Shown: positions 16,812-25,412, numbered from the stretch's first letter. The stretch is 33,568 nt of DNA from Burkholderia dolosa (GCF_902499135.1 NZ_CABVPR010000066.1:1-33568); one strand, 5' to 3'. Notes: generated from the letters alone by a model not told the origin. Numbers and translations are program-made.

Positions 16812-19295
16812 TCAGCCGCGGCACACGGCGCGCGCCCGTTCGTAAAATGCGTCGTCGTCGGCCTTGTCGGGCAACTCGACCGTCAGCGTGCACGTGCTGT
16901 CGTCGCTCGTGCGGACGATCAGCGTTTGGTGCGGTACGGCGTCGGTCAGGAAGATCTGCCCGCCGCCGACCACGGTCGTCACGAACGTGCCGTCCTCGGT
17001 GGTCGCCGACGCGCCTTTCGGCAGCGGCCGGCCGTCTTCGGTGGCGGCCTCCAGCCAGACGCGCCGTGTTCGCACGACGTCGAACGTCACGCGATTGACC
17101 GACCCGCGGCCTGCCTCGATCGTCCTGACACCGTTGCCGATATCGACGTTGCGCGGCAGCGTTCGCGTATCGAGCTCGACGCGGCTGCGACGGTACGGCG
17201 GCAGCGACGGAATCACCGCTTGTCCGAATGCGTCGGTCCACACCGGGCCGGACGACGTCTGCAGCCTGACCCCGCCGATGTTGCCGGCCGAAGCGATGCC
17301 GAACGTATCCTGGATCGGATACGGCGATGCGGTGATGCCGCCGCCGTGCAGTGCGATCCCGCCGCGCAATTGCGCCGAGTAGCTGGAGCCGCGGCGCCCG
17401 TAGCGGGTTGCACCGACGCCGAGTTGCGCATAGCGCGGCGTGACGGCGAGGTTGCCGGATGCATCGACGCCGTGCCGGCCGCGTTCGATCGCGATCCGGT
17501 AATTTGCGTATTCGTTCACACGATGCGCGAACGACGTGTTCGCAACGGCCCGATCGTCGCGATACGTGACGGACGAGCGCACGCTACGCGAGTCCAATGG
17601 GATACCGACGCTCACGTATACGGTACGTCGGCCCGCGCCTGCGTCGCGGGTGCCGCCGGTCGTCGTCTCGATACGGGCGCTGAGTGCTGCGCGCCGGAAC
17701 GTCTTCGTCCACGATCCGACAAGACGCGCCGCCCGGTGGCGCGACGATTTCGACAGCGTATACGACACGTTGAGGCCGCCGACCGCCGGATGCGACCAGC
17801 CGAGCGACGCGGAATATTGATTCTGATAGCGCGGCGTCGACGCGTCTGCGGTCGCGCTATCGAGCAGCGAGCGGTAGCCCGGCGTGCTGACGGTGGCGGA
17901 CAGGCCGGCGTTGATGCGTGACGGAAGCGCCGCGTGAACGCTCATGACGGCCTGCGAGCCGCGTGCGCGTGCGCGTGGCGAGCTCGACACCGTATGGCGC
18001 ACGCTTGCGATCGTCGCGGTCCACGGCCGAATGTCGATACCCCAGCCCGCGGCGTGATAGTCGGCCGCCGTCATCACTCCGGCCGTCACGGTCGTGTGCC
18101 GTCCGCGAGCCCAGTTGCCGGCCGCCGTCGCGACCCACGGCGTGCGCGCTCCGGCGGCGTCCGGATGGCGCAGCCGACCGACTGCCAGCGAATATCCGGT
18201 CGGTGTCGACGTGGCACCTGCGAGCGATGCGGCCGGCACGACGAAGCGATACTCCGAACCGTCGATCTCGGCGACGGTGACTTCGAGATCGGTCCGGGCA
18301 TTCAGAATCGGCAGTCCGGTCAGCGTAAACGGGCCGGCCGGTATCTGGGTCGCATGGATGACGCTGCCGCCCTGACGAACGATCACGCGCGCGTCGGATT
18401 GTGCGACGCCTTCGACGGTCGGCCCGCCCCCCGAAACGGTCAGCGCGGCCTCCGGCGTGATCTGGACGCCGGATATCGGCGCACCCGTGAACAGCGGGCT
18501 GGCGATGTTGATCTGGCCGGCCTGGATGGTCGAGCGTCGTTCCGGAAGCGTCCATTGCGCATAGGCGTACAAGTGCTCGAAGCGGCTGCTGCCGTCCGCC
18601 GAAACGTACATCTGCCGGCTACGGACGATCCAGTCGTCGGCATTGAATCCGGCTTCGGTCGTTGCGTAAAGGTGCCGGCTGGTCCGGCTGCCGGTATGGG
18701 ACGTCATGCTCATCACGTCGTAGTTCATCACACCGCCTACGCCGCCGGCCGCCGCAGCCGCTGCCGGTGCGGACGGCACGCGCAGTGCGGCCGTCGGTAC
18801 GATCAGCGCAATCTCGTTTCGGTTTGGCGCGAGCACGACACGCGTCTGCGGCCACTCTTTCACGAACGGCACGCATTCCGGCCCGTCCGCCGATGCGAGC
18901 ACGTCGCCGCGAACGTCGAGCGACGCGTGTTCGAGGAGCGCCGCGGTCCAGCACAGCTCGCCGTTCGCATCGATCGTCACGTCGACGGGACCGGCCTTCC
19001 TGCCGTTCACGATCAACATGACGCGCTGCTTGCCCGGACGAAAGCGTGGCGCGACGCTTAGATATTCGGCGATGTGCGGATCGATCCCGCGCGAACGCAG
19101 CAGCCGCGCGTCGAATGACGGTCCGCGTCGCGGCATCGAAGCGGGCGCGGCTTCGTCTGCACCGGCGCAGTCCGGAGCGAAGCCGAAGCCGGCTGCCGAC
19201 AGCGCGGCGATCCACGTCAATCGGCGGTGAACCGAGCCGCGATCGCGGCTGCCCTTGCGCGGCCGCGCGACGGGCGCAACAGACGCGCAACTCAA
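16812..19295 (-). CDS. fimbrial outer-membrane usher
   Basis: From TTG at 19295 the product is 827 residues, normal for an usher. After a signal (basic VHRR, then LTWIAALSAAGFGFAP, cut near CAGA-DEAAP) comes the periplasmic N-domain (SFDARLLRSRG...RPGKQRVMLIVNG). A long Ser/Thr/Tyr-rich barrel region follows, with an interior plug-like segment (VIVRQGGSVIHATQIPAGPFTLTGLP), and C-terminal beta domains ending with Cys pairs (STCTLTV...RAVCRG). Ushers recruit chaperone-subunit complexes and thread the fibre outward. There is no ATG near the 5' end. TTG at 19295 overlaps the chaperone stop (TTGA); a second TTG at 19220 would leave the signal without its basic part, so I prefer 19295. Confidence 0.85.
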   Translation of the reverse strand: MSCASVAPVARPRKGSRDRGSVHRRLTWIAALSAAGFGFAPDCAGADEAAPASMPRRGPSFDARLLRSRGIDPHIAEYLSVAPRFRPGKQRVMLIVNGRKAGPVDVTIDANGELCWTAALLEHASLDVRGDVLASADGPECVPFVKEWPQTRVVLAPNRNEIALIVPTAALRVPSAPAAAAAAGGVGGVMNYDVMSMTSHTGSRTSRHLYATTEAGFNADDWIVRSRQMYVSADGSSRFEHLYAYAQWTLPERRSTIQAGQINIASPLFTGAPISGVQITPEAALTVSGGGPTVEGVAQSDARVIVRQGGSVIHATQIPAGPFTLTGLPILNARTDLEVTVAEIDGSEYRFVVPAASLAGATSTPTGYSLAVGRLRHPDAAGARTPWVATAAGNWARGRHTTVTAGVMTAADYHAAGWGIDIRPWTATIASVRHTVSSSPRARARGSQAVMSVHAALPSRINAGLSATVSTPGYRSLLDSATADASTPRYQNQYSASLGWSHPAVGGLNVSYTLSKSSRHRAARLVGSWTKTFRRAALSARIETTTGGTRDAGAGRRTVYVSVGIPLDSRSVRSSVTYRDDRAVANTSFAHRVNEYANYRIAIERGRHGVDASGNLAVTPRYAQLGVGATRYGRRGSSYSAQLRGGIALHGGGITASPYPIQDTFGIASAGNIGGVRLQTSSGPVWTDAFGQAVIPSLPPYRRSRVELDTRTLPRNVDIGNGVRTIEAGRGSVNRVTFDVVRTRRVWLEAATEDGRPLPKGASATTEDGTFVTTVVGGGQIFLTDAVPHQTLIVRTSDDSTCTLTVELPDKADDDAFYERARAVCRG

Positions 19296-19990
19296 GGACG
19301 CGCGGTGACCAGCGGAGCGTCGTAGCTGTCGACGGCGATGCCATATACCGTCGCAGGAAACAGCGTGACGGACTGGATAGCGGGCGCGGCGCCGGTCAAC
19401 GACAGGGTTTCGCCGGGCAGGATGTACGGGCGCGGGAGCTCGAGCATCTGCGCCGACGGATTCAGCCTTACGTTCTGTGCGAGTCGCACGACGTACGCGC
19501 TGTCGTTCGCCACGCGCAGCGTGTCGCCGTGCTGCGTCCATTTCAGAAGCGTCCAAGGCTTGCGATGCTTGTCGAGTCCCTTCGGATGAATGATCAGCGG
19601 CAGGTTGTGGCGCACGGTCACGGTGATCTTCGCGCTTCCGGCCTCCTGCTGCGGGATGCCTTCGAGCAACACCCGTTTCAGGCGCTGTGTCGCAACGGGC
19701 GTCCCGGCCACGCTGACGAAGCGCACCAGTTGCGTGTCGCCAGCTTCGACGCGGGCGACGGGCGGAGTCAGCAGGACCAGCGGCTCGGGATCTTCCGGAA
19801 TGTCTTCGATCGATGCGTGCAGCAATGCAGGCCTGCTTTCGGTATTTTTAACATTGAGCGTGGTTTCTCCTTCGGCTTCGTCGAGCACGACGATGGACGT
19901 TTCGGGCTGCATTCCGCTGGCCACGGCATGGCTGACGAACATGCCGGGCGTGAGCAGTACGCTGATGGCAAGAGAGGCGACGCGTTTCAT
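19292..19990 (-). CDS. periplasmic fimbrial chaperone (PapD-like)
   Basis: The product is 232 residues, with a signal peptide ending near HAVA-SG. The two Ig-like domains of PapD chaperones are recognisable: TTLNVKNTESRPALLHA, the F1-G1 strand region AGDTQLVRFV, VLLEGIPQQE, then LPLIIHPKGL at the domain junction and NDSAYVVRLAQNVRLN...LPRPYILPGE in the second domain. The short F1-G1 loop suggests the FGS class. It folds pilins by donor-strand complementation and hands them to the usher. The ATG at 19990 has GGAG 7 bp upstream. The stop overlaps the usher TTG start; a 192-bp gap separates it from the second pilin. Confidence 0.92.
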   Translation of the reverse strand: MKRVASLAISVLLTPGMFVSHAVASGMQPETSIVVLDEAEGETTLNVKNTESRPALLHASIEDIPEDPEPLVLLTPPVARVEAGDTQLVRFVSVAGTPVATQRLKRVLLEGIPQQEAGSAKITVTVRHNLPLIIHPKGLDKHRKPWTLLKWTQHGDTLRVANDSAYVVRLAQNVRLNPSAQMLELPRPYILPGETLSLTGAAPAIQSVTLFPATVYGIAVDSYDAPLVTARP

Positions 19991-20182
19991 GCAAGGCTCC
20001 TGTCCGGACGGTGCGACGGCGTGCGCTGTGTTGCGATTGCGTTTCCTGCGGTTCGAAGGCCGAGTGCGGAGCGTCGCACTCGAGCCGCGGCTCCTCGGTA
20101 TCGCCGGTTTTCCCGAGCGCGCGAATCGACGCGGAGCGGCTTCCGGCGCGGACGGAAAATCGCCGCGCCGGTGTAACGACAA

Positions 20183-20818
20183 TTACAGATACTTCAGTTC
20201 GAGCGTGGCGGAGCCGTCGAGCGGAACCTCGTCGGTGGCGGGAAGCTCGTCGGCGGGCGCAATGACGGTGGACACGCGCAGCGGCCCCGTCACTTGGCGA
20301 AACGCCGCGGGACCGCTGTTGTTTGCGCTGTCCGAAAATCCGACCCACGTATCCGGCTGTACCGGCAGCGTGTCGCCCGACAGCCAGGTTTCCCCGTTAT
20401 CGATGCTTTGCTGATATGACTCGATGGTCGCCCCGTCACCGGTGAAACTGCGGGGATCGAACTGAAGGCGGTAGCCGCCGATCCTGCTGCCGTCGGTTTC
20501 ACCGAGCCCGAAGACGGTCGGCCCGGCGCCCCACGCCGTACCGCTGCGGTTGTCCGCAAACGCGATCGCGAACCGCGTCGCGCCGTCGCAGCTGATCGCG
20601 AGCGGAACGTGTTGCGCCGGGAGCGCGGTCGGCTCGCCGGGGCTCAATGTACTGGACGGGATGTCGCCGTGGTCGACTTCGCCGTTGTTGCCGAGCTGGA
20701 TTGCGCACGCGGCCGGCGTGATGCTGCCTTTGACCGACAGGTCGGCGGACTGAGCGTGAACGGGCGGCGCAGCGCTCAACGCGCCGGCAGCCGCTAGGGC
20801 TGAGATGGCTTTTCGCAT
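20183..20818 (-). CDS. fimbrial subunit, DUF1120-like, second copy
   Basis: The product is 211 residues, with a signal peptide cut near VHA-QSADL. It is paralogous to the gene just upstream: both have SADL(S/T)VKG(S/T)I, NNGEVDHG, PL.I/V.C.G.TRFA, FGLGE.DG..IG.Y, SFTGDG, DNGETW and the identical tail VPLDGSATLELKYL. The penultimate Tyr with alternating hydrophobics is the usual chaperone-binding strand. The family resembles DUF1120 proteins of the beta-fimbriae. No strong ribosome binding site precedes the ATG at 20818, and a hairpin lies between the two pilin genes, so its expression may be lower than that of the first copy. Confidence 0.82.
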   Translation of the reverse strand: MRKAISALAAAGALSAAPPVHAQSADLSVKGSITPAACAIQLGNNGEVDHGDIPSSTLSPGEPTALPAQHVPLAISCDGATRFAIAFADNRSGTAWGAGPTVFGLGETDGSRIGGYRLQFDPRSFTGDGATIESYQQSIDNGETWLSGDTLPVQPDTWVGFSDSANNSGPAAFRQVTGPLRVSTVIAPADELPATDEVPLDGSATLELKYL

Positions 20819-20866
20819 GGGATGAACTCAACGTATTGGAACGGACGACGCGCACATTCGGCATGA

Positions 20867-20880
20867 CGATGTGCGCATCG
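20867..20880 (-). terminator. hairpin between the two pilin genes, possible attenuator
   Basis: CGATG and CATCG flank TGCG, giving a 5-bp stem with a 4-base loop in the 81-bp gap between pilin genes. Hairpins after the major pilin gene often limit read-through or stabilise the upstream mRNA. The stem is short and without a T run, so this is tentative. Confidence 0.3.
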
Positions 20881-20899
20881 GGGCTCTGACAAGCGTGAA

Positions 20900-21538
20900 T
20901 CAGAGGTACTTCAATTCCAGTGTGGCCGAGCCGTCCAGTGGCACCGAGTCGGCAACCGGCAGTGTGTTCGACGGTGCAATCGACGTCTTGACGCGAATGG
21001 CGCCGGCGAGCTGCTCGAGCGGTGCCGGTCCCGCTTCCGTGCTGTCGGCGAAGCCGAGCAGGCTTTCCGTACTCGCCGTCGCCGTCACGTGCGACTTCCA
21101 TGTCTCGCCGTTGTCGCTGCTCGTCTGGATGCTGTCGATCCGGCTGCCGTCGCCGGTGAAGCTTTCGTTCGCGAATTCGACCTGATAGGCGCCGATCTTG
21201 GTGCCGTCGACTTCACCGAGCCCGAACTGATCGTTCCCCGGCGCATGTGCGGTGCCGGCGCGGTTGTCGGCGAAGCCGAGCGCGAAGCGCGTCGGACCGC
21301 TGCAATTGACGGCCAGCGGCACCTCCTTCGTATCGAGTTCAGTCGGGGCCGTTTCGGATAGCCGCCCGAAGAAAATGTTCCCGTGGTCGACCTCGCCGTT
21401 GTTGCCGAGCGTCATCGTGCAGGCCGTCGGCCTGATCGTTCCCTTGACCGTCAGGTCGGCCGACTGCGAATGTGCGGGTAGGGCGGCACCGAGGCCGAGT
21501 GCCGCAACAAGGGCGATTTTCTGAGTTGTTCTTTGCAC
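20900..21538 (-). CDS. fimbrial major subunit, DUF1120-like, first copy
   Basis: The product is 212 residues, with a signal peptide cut near AHS-QSADL. The mature protein is about 190 residues of predicted beta structure with two cysteines (TACTMTL, NCSGPTRFA) and the C-terminal strand LELKYL. It is the promoter-proximal gene of the operon, hence the likely major pilin. The start is GTG at 21538: AGAGG stands 7 bp upstream and the signal peptide begins there, whereas the longer frame upstream has no pilin-like sequence. The pair of related pilins could build one mixed fibre or be alternatives. Confidence 0.85.
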   Translation of the reverse strand: MQRTTQKIALVAALGLGAALPAHSQSADLTVKGTIRPTACTMTLGNNGEVDHGNIFFGRLSETAPTELDTKEVPLAVNCSGPTRFALGFADNRAGTAHAPGNDQFGLGEVDGTKIGAYQVEFANESFTGDGSRIDSIQTSSDNGETWKSHVTATASTESLLGFADSTEAGPAPLEQLAGAIRVKTSIAPSNTLPVADSVPLDGSATLELKYL

Positions 21539-21857
21539 GGAATAACCTCTGTTTAAAGGTGGGAAGCGCTGCCAGAACCGCATCGACGATGTCTCGGATC
21601 TGCGTGCCGCGATACGGGGCAACGCCGTCAGTCTATTGAACGCATGGGCGGCGATCCATCTGACGGGTCGGATAAAGCGGAGCGGGTAGCTTGACTGAGT
21701 CAGATGGCTGCGCGGCCGATATCGGCCGGCGCAAAGGACGTGTGATGCGCGACGAAGCGCGTACGGGGTCGCGGCCGGGCACGCGTGCCGGTGCCGATCG
21801 CGCGGAGAGCCGGGCGAGCGAAGTGCGCGTCGATGAGGGTCGGCGCGGGACTGCTGC
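21539..21857 (-). promoter_or_regulatory. regulatory region of the fimbrial operon, between flgA and the first pilin gene
   Basis: This 319-bp gap holds no convincing gene. It contains a 9-bp perfect inverted repeat, CCATCTGAC (21656-21664) and GTCAGATGG (21699-21707), separated by 34 bases. The right arm overlaps an 11-bp palindrome TGACTGAGTCA (21692-21702). These lie about 120-170 bp upstream of the pilin start. flgA is transcribed toward this region, so read-through from flgA into the fimbrial genes is possible. No clear flgA terminator was seen. Confidence 0.5.
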
Positions 21858-22577
21858 TTATTTGGACGCGGCTCCGACCGGCGCGACCGTGTCGGCATCG
21901 ACCACGCGCGCATCGACGGTCCGGCCGGTACCGGTGTTGCGCACGCGGATCGTGTCGCCGGTGGCGCCATCGTCGAGCGCGGTGCCCGTCGCACTGACCT
22001 CGATCTGGCCGGCTTGCGCAACGATGCGCACGGCCTGCCCGCGTTTCACGGTCGTCTGTGCTTTCAGGAAGCGTTTCTGAAGAACCTGTCCGGCCTTGAG
22101 CGCGCGTCGGCTCACACGTCCGTCGATCGCACGTGGATCGGTAAGCGCGTCCTGCGTCGCGAGCCAGTCGCGTTCCGCCAGCGCGACATCTTCGCGGGTC
22201 AGCGGTCGACCGGCCGGAACCGGCGTGGCGGCCACGAGCAGCTTCGCAAAGATCTTGCCGCGCACGATAAAGATCGCGGGGCGGCTCGAGCGGTCGCAGC
22301 GGACCGAGAAGCGCATGCGTGCGATGCGGCGCGTGTCGACCGGCGTGATTTCCGGGTTGTCGCATTGAATCGGCGCTGCCGCCTGCCTTGCGCCCGGCGG
22401 CAGCACAGTGACGTCGATGCTCGTGACGTCGACGGGCTGGCGCGCCGCGTAGTCGCGCAGCCATGCGCGTGCCGATGCCGCGACGCGTTCGTCGGCAGCC
22501 GGCGACGCGTGGGCGCAGACGGCGCCGAGCCAGAGGGCGGGCAGTGCGAACCGGAGCAGGGCGAAGCGTGCAGACAT
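21858..22577 (-). CDS. flgA: flagellar P-ring assembly chaperone FlgA (LfgA)
   Basis: The product is 239 residues, with a Sec signal cut near AHA-SPAAD. The C-terminal SAF/ChapFlgA region shows PVPAGRPLTREDVALAERDW, RRALKAGQVLQKRFLKAQTTVKRGQAVRIVAQAGQIEVSATGTALDDGATGDTIRVRNTGTGRTVDARVV, typical of FlgA. It helps polymerise the P-ring protein FlgI in the periplasm. It is divergent from flgB, as flgA often is. In other lateral clusters lfgM and lfgN share its operon; here they are 6 kb away on the other strand, with the fimbrial operon between. Confidence 0.93.
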   Translation of the reverse strand: MSARFALLRFALPALWLGAVCAHASPAADERVAASARAWLRDYAARQPVDVTSIDVTVLPPGARQAAAPIQCDNPEITPVDTRRIARMRFSVRCDRSSRPAIFIVRGKIFAKLLVAATPVPAGRPLTREDVALAERDWLATQDALTDPRAIDGRVSRRALKAGQVLQKRFLKAQTTVKRGQAVRIVAQAGQIEVSATGTALDDGATGDTIRVRNTGTGRTVDARVVDADTVAPVGAASK

Positions 22578-22764
22578 GGCCGGCGAAAGGTCGTGATCGG
22601 TGTGCGGATTATAGAGCGGCGCGTGCGCTACCCGATCCGCGTCAAGGATGTGTTCAGATTCGTCGCCGATGCTTCGCGCGGTCCTTATCCTTTCGCCTGT
22701 CGACTGGATCGGCCATACGGGGCATCGTGCCCCGCGGTGTCTCTCGGAACAGGATCAACACGCG
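22578..22764. promoter_or_regulatory. divergent flgA/flgB promoter region
   Basis: The 187-bp gap must drive flgA leftward and the flgB-L operon rightward. It contains a small perfect hairpin, CGGGGCA/TGCCCCG around TCG (22718-22734), 31 bp before the flgB start. I did not find a credible sigma54 (-24/-12) or sigma28 element; a loose GCCGAT match near 22668 has the wrong -35 spacing. Confidence 0.45.
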
Positions 22765-23130
22765 ATGGGATTGAATTTTGAGCGCGACATGGGCGTGCAC
22801 GCCGCGGCGCTGAAGGTGCGTACCGAACGCACGCGGATTCTCGCGTCGAATCTGGCGAACGGCGCGACGCCCGGTTTTCAGGCGCGCGACATCGATTTTC
22901 GTGCCAGCCTCGAGCGAATGCTGACGGACGATGCGTTCGCCGCAGCGGCGCACGGCGGCGACGCGCCGAAGTACCGGGTGCCGAGCCGGCCGTCGGTCGA
23001 CGGCAATACGGTCGAACTCGGCGTCGAACAGGCGGCATTTGCACAGAACGCGGCCGATTTTCAGGCGAGCCTCACGTTTCTGAACATGAAGATCAAGGGT
23101 TTGCGGGCCGCGATTACCGGGAATACATGA
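22765..23130 (+). CDS. flgB: flagellar proximal rod protein FlgB (LfgB)
   Basis: The product is 121 residues, a little short of E. coli FlgB (138). The rod-protein N-terminus is clear: helix ALKVRTERTRILASNLANGATPGFQARDIDF. The C-terminal helix is FQASLTFLNMKIKGLRAAITGN. FlgB forms part of the proximal rod above the MS ring. The ATG at 22765 has AGGA 10 bp upstream; the longer frame extension is not rod-like. The stop overlaps the flgC ATG. Confidence 0.93.
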   Translation: MGLNFERDMGVHAAALKVRTERTRILASNLANGATPGFQARDIDFRASLERMLTDDAFAAAAHGGDAPKYRVPSRPSVDGNTVELGVEQAAFAQNAADFQASLTFLNMKIKGLRAAITGNT

Positions 23131-23528
23131 TGAGCTTCAAGGACATTTCACAGATTGCCGGCTCGGCGATGGCCGCGCAGACGGTGCGGCTCGATACGAT
23201 CGCCAGCAATCTCGCCAATGCCGATACGGCCGGGACCGAAGGGACCGCGTATCGGGCGCGCAAGCCGGTGTTCGCGGCAGTGTACGAAGGGCACGGCGCG
23301 CGCGTGCAGGTGCTCGACGTGATCGAGCTGGACGATCCGCCGGCCGCGAAGTACGAGCCGGGCAGCCCGCTCGCGGACGAAAACGGGATGGTGTACTACT
23401 CGAACGTGAGCGCGGTCGAGGAAATGACCGACATGATGGCGGCGTCGCGCGCGTTCTCGACGAACGCGGAAGTGCTGTCGCGCGTGAAGGCGATGCAGCA
23501 GGATCTGCTGCGGCTCGGCGAGGGGTAA
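23127..23528 (+). CDS. flgC: flagellar proximal rod protein FlgC (LfgC)
   Basis: The product is 133 residues, matching FlgC length. It has the rod signature MAAQTVRLDTIASNLANADTAG, the FlgC-specific YRARKPVF and EPGSPLADENGMVYYSNVSAVEEMTDMMAASRAF segments, and the C-terminal coiled-coil NAEVLSRVKAMQQDLLRLG. Two ATGs occur in tandem (23127 and 23130); the first overlaps the flgB stop. flgD begins after 2 bp. Confidence 0.96.
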   Translation: MMSFKDISQIAGSAMAAQTVRLDTIASNLANADTAGTEGTAYRARKPVFAAVYEGHGARVQVLDVIELDDPPAAKYEPGSPLADENGMVYYSNVSAVEEMTDMMAASRAFSTNAEVLSRVKAMQQDLLRLGEG

Positions 23529-23530
23529 GC

Positions 23531-24193
23531 ATGACGGCGATTCAGTATGGAATGCGCGGCGCGGGAATGGACGCCGGTGGGCCGGGGGTGCTGCCGCCGG
23601 GCGGCGCGCAGCCGAATGACGGGCCGTCGAACCTGTTTACGACGCTGCTGATCGCGCAGATCCGCAATCAGGATCCGCTCGCGCCGATGGACGCGAGTCA
23701 GTTCGTCAACCAGTTCGCGCAAATGAGCCAGGTCGAGGCGATGCAGACGCTGGCGAACCTCACTGCGCTGACGGCGGGCATGCAGGAAAGCACGCTCGTC
23801 GTCACGCTGGGCGCGCAGGTCGGCGCGCAGGTGATGGTGAAGGCCGACGCCATCGATCTCGGCGATACGCCGGTGCGCGGCGGGTTCACGCTGGAATCGG
23901 CCACGTCGGACGCGACGGTCACGCTGACCGCGGCGGACGGCACCGAGCATCGGATTTCACTCGGCGCCCGTGAAGCGGGCGCGCACGAATTCGACATCGA
24001 CCCGGCGGAGCATGGCCTGGCACCTGGCCGCTATGCGATCTCGGTGTCGGCGGACAACGGCGAGACACCGTCGACGGAACTGGCGGGCGAACTGCTCAGC
24101 GTTCGCGTCGGACAGAACGGACGCGTGATTCTCGCGATCGCCGGCCTCGGCGATGCGGAGACGGCCGACATCACGCGCTTTCTCGGTCGATAG
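23531..24193 (+). CDS. flgD: flagellar hook capping protein FlgD (LfgD)
   Basis: The product is 220 residues with the strongly conserved FlgD segment FTTLLIAQIRNQDPLAPMDASQFVNQFAQMSQVEAMQTL. A hook-cap Tudor/Ig-like region follows (GAQVGAQVMVKADAIDL...GLAPGRYAISVSADNGE). FlgD caps the growing hook and is lost when FlgK takes its place. It starts 2 bp after flgC; 43 bp separate it from flgE. Confidence 0.95.
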   Translation: MTAIQYGMRGAGMDAGGPGVLPPGGAQPNDGPSNLFTTLLIAQIRNQDPLAPMDASQFVNQFAQMSQVEAMQTLANLTALTAGMQESTLVVTLGAQVGAQVMVKADAIDLGDTPVRGGFTLESATSDATVTLTAADGTEHRISLGAREAGAHEFDIDPAEHGLAPGRYAISVSADNGETPSTELAGELLSVRVGQNGRVILAIAGLGDAETADITRFLGR

Positions 24194-24236
24194 CGCGGCC
24201 GGTATTGTCAATCCTCTTTTACGGAACTTTCGATAC

Positions 24237-25412
24237 ATGAGTTTCAACATCGCTCTTTCGGGCATCAAGGCGATCAACGGGCAACTCGGCGAGATCAGCC
24301 AGAACATCGCGAACGCCGGCACATACGGCTACAAGGCCGGGCGTGCGAATTTCTCCGCTTTTTATCTGGGCTCCACGCCGGGCGGCGTCATGGTCGGTTC
24401 CACGTCGCAGGCGATGAACGTCGCCGGCTCGCTCGTGTCGACCGGCAGCGGGATGGATGCGGCGCTGCCCGGCAACGGCTTCTTCGTGACGCGCGATGCG
24501 AACGGTGCGCTCGTCTATTCGCGCGTCGGCCGCTTCGGCACCGACCAGCACGGCAACGTAATCGACTACATGGGACGCAAGGTGCAAGGCTACGCGGCGG
24601 CCGGCGGCGGCCAGATAGGCGACCTGAGCATTCCAGGCGGCGGCATCCCGGCGAAAGCGAGCGAGAGTGTCGCGTATGCCGGCAACATGTCCGCGGATTG
24701 GGTCGTGCCGGCGAACGGCACGTTCGACAAGGACGATCCGCAGTCGTACAACCGGATGAGCTCGCAGACGGTTCTGGATTCGCTCGGCCGCGAGCACGTC
24801 GTCAATCAGTATTTCGTCAAGGGTCCGGACAATCAGGTGACGGTCCATTACACGATGGATGGCGAGGCGGTCGGCGCGCCGGTCGAGATGACGTTCGACG
24901 AGCACGGCGCGCTGATCTCGCCGACGGGGAAGGTTGCATTGGATCTCGGCACGCCGGCCGGTGCAGCGGCATTGGCGGTGCAGATCGATTACTCGGGCAC
25001 GACGATGTTCGGCGGAGAGGCGACCACGACGCGGCGCAGCGCGGACGGACATAAGCCCGGCACGGTCACGGGCGTGGTGCTGACGGAAGACGGCTCGCTC
25101 GAAGTGCAGTACAGCAACGGCGAGAAGTCGATCGCCGGGCAATTGGCGGTCGCGACGTTCCAGAACGCCGACGGTCTCGTATCGGTGTCCGGCACCGGCT
25201 GGCATGCGAGTGCCGCCGCCGGCGAGGCGCTGTACGGCGTGGCGGGTGCGGGCCCGATCGACAAGCTCGTGGTCGGCGCGCTCGAGCAGTCGAACGTCGA
25301 GCTGACTGAGGAACTGGTGAACCTGATGAGCGCTCAGCAAAACTATCAGGCGAACTCGAAGGTGCTGTCGACCGAGAACGAGATGGTCCGCACGCTGATG
25401 CAGACGCTGTAG
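24237..25412 (+). CDS. flgE: flagellar hook protein FlgE (LfgE)
   Basis: The product is 391 residues, close to E. coli FlgE (about 400). It has the N-terminal rod/hook motif NIALSGIKAINGQLGEISQNIANAGTYGYKAG, the FlgE core (NGFFVTRDANGALVYSRVGRF, SQTVLDSLGREHVVNQYFVK) and the terminal helix NVELTEELVNLMSAQQNYQANSKVLSTENEMVRTLMQTL. It polymerises into the universal joint. I place the start at ATG 24237 because residues before it overlap flgD and have no hook character. flgF follows after 4 bp. Confidence 0.96.
   Translation: MSFNIALSGIKAINGQLGEISQNIANAGTYGYKAGRANFSAFYLGSTPGGVMVGSTSQAMNVAGSLVSTGSGMDAALPGNGFFVTRDANGALVYSRVGRFGTDQHGNVIDYMGRKVQGYAAAGGGQIGDLSIPGGGIPAKASESVAYAGNMSADWVVPANGTFDKDDPQSYNRMSSQTVLDSLGREHVVNQYFVKGPDNQVTVHYTMDGEAVGAPVEMTFDEHGALISPTGKVALDLGTPAGAAALAVQIDYSGTTMFGGEATTTRRSADGHKPGTVTGVVLTEDGSLEVQYSNGEKSIAGQLAVATFQNADGLVSVSGTGWHASAAAGEALYGVAGAGPIDKLVVGALEQSNVELTEELVNLMSAQQNYQANSKVLSTENEMVRTLMQTL

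Noticed and set aside
19046-20176. 376-codon plus-strand frame opposite the usher and chaperone
   Set aside because: Shadow of the minus-strand fimbrial genes, with no start signal and no recognisable motif.
22655-22675. sigma28-like GCCGAT element before flgB
   Set aside because: The nearest TCAA lies 19 bases away instead of about 15, and the -10 part is incomplete.
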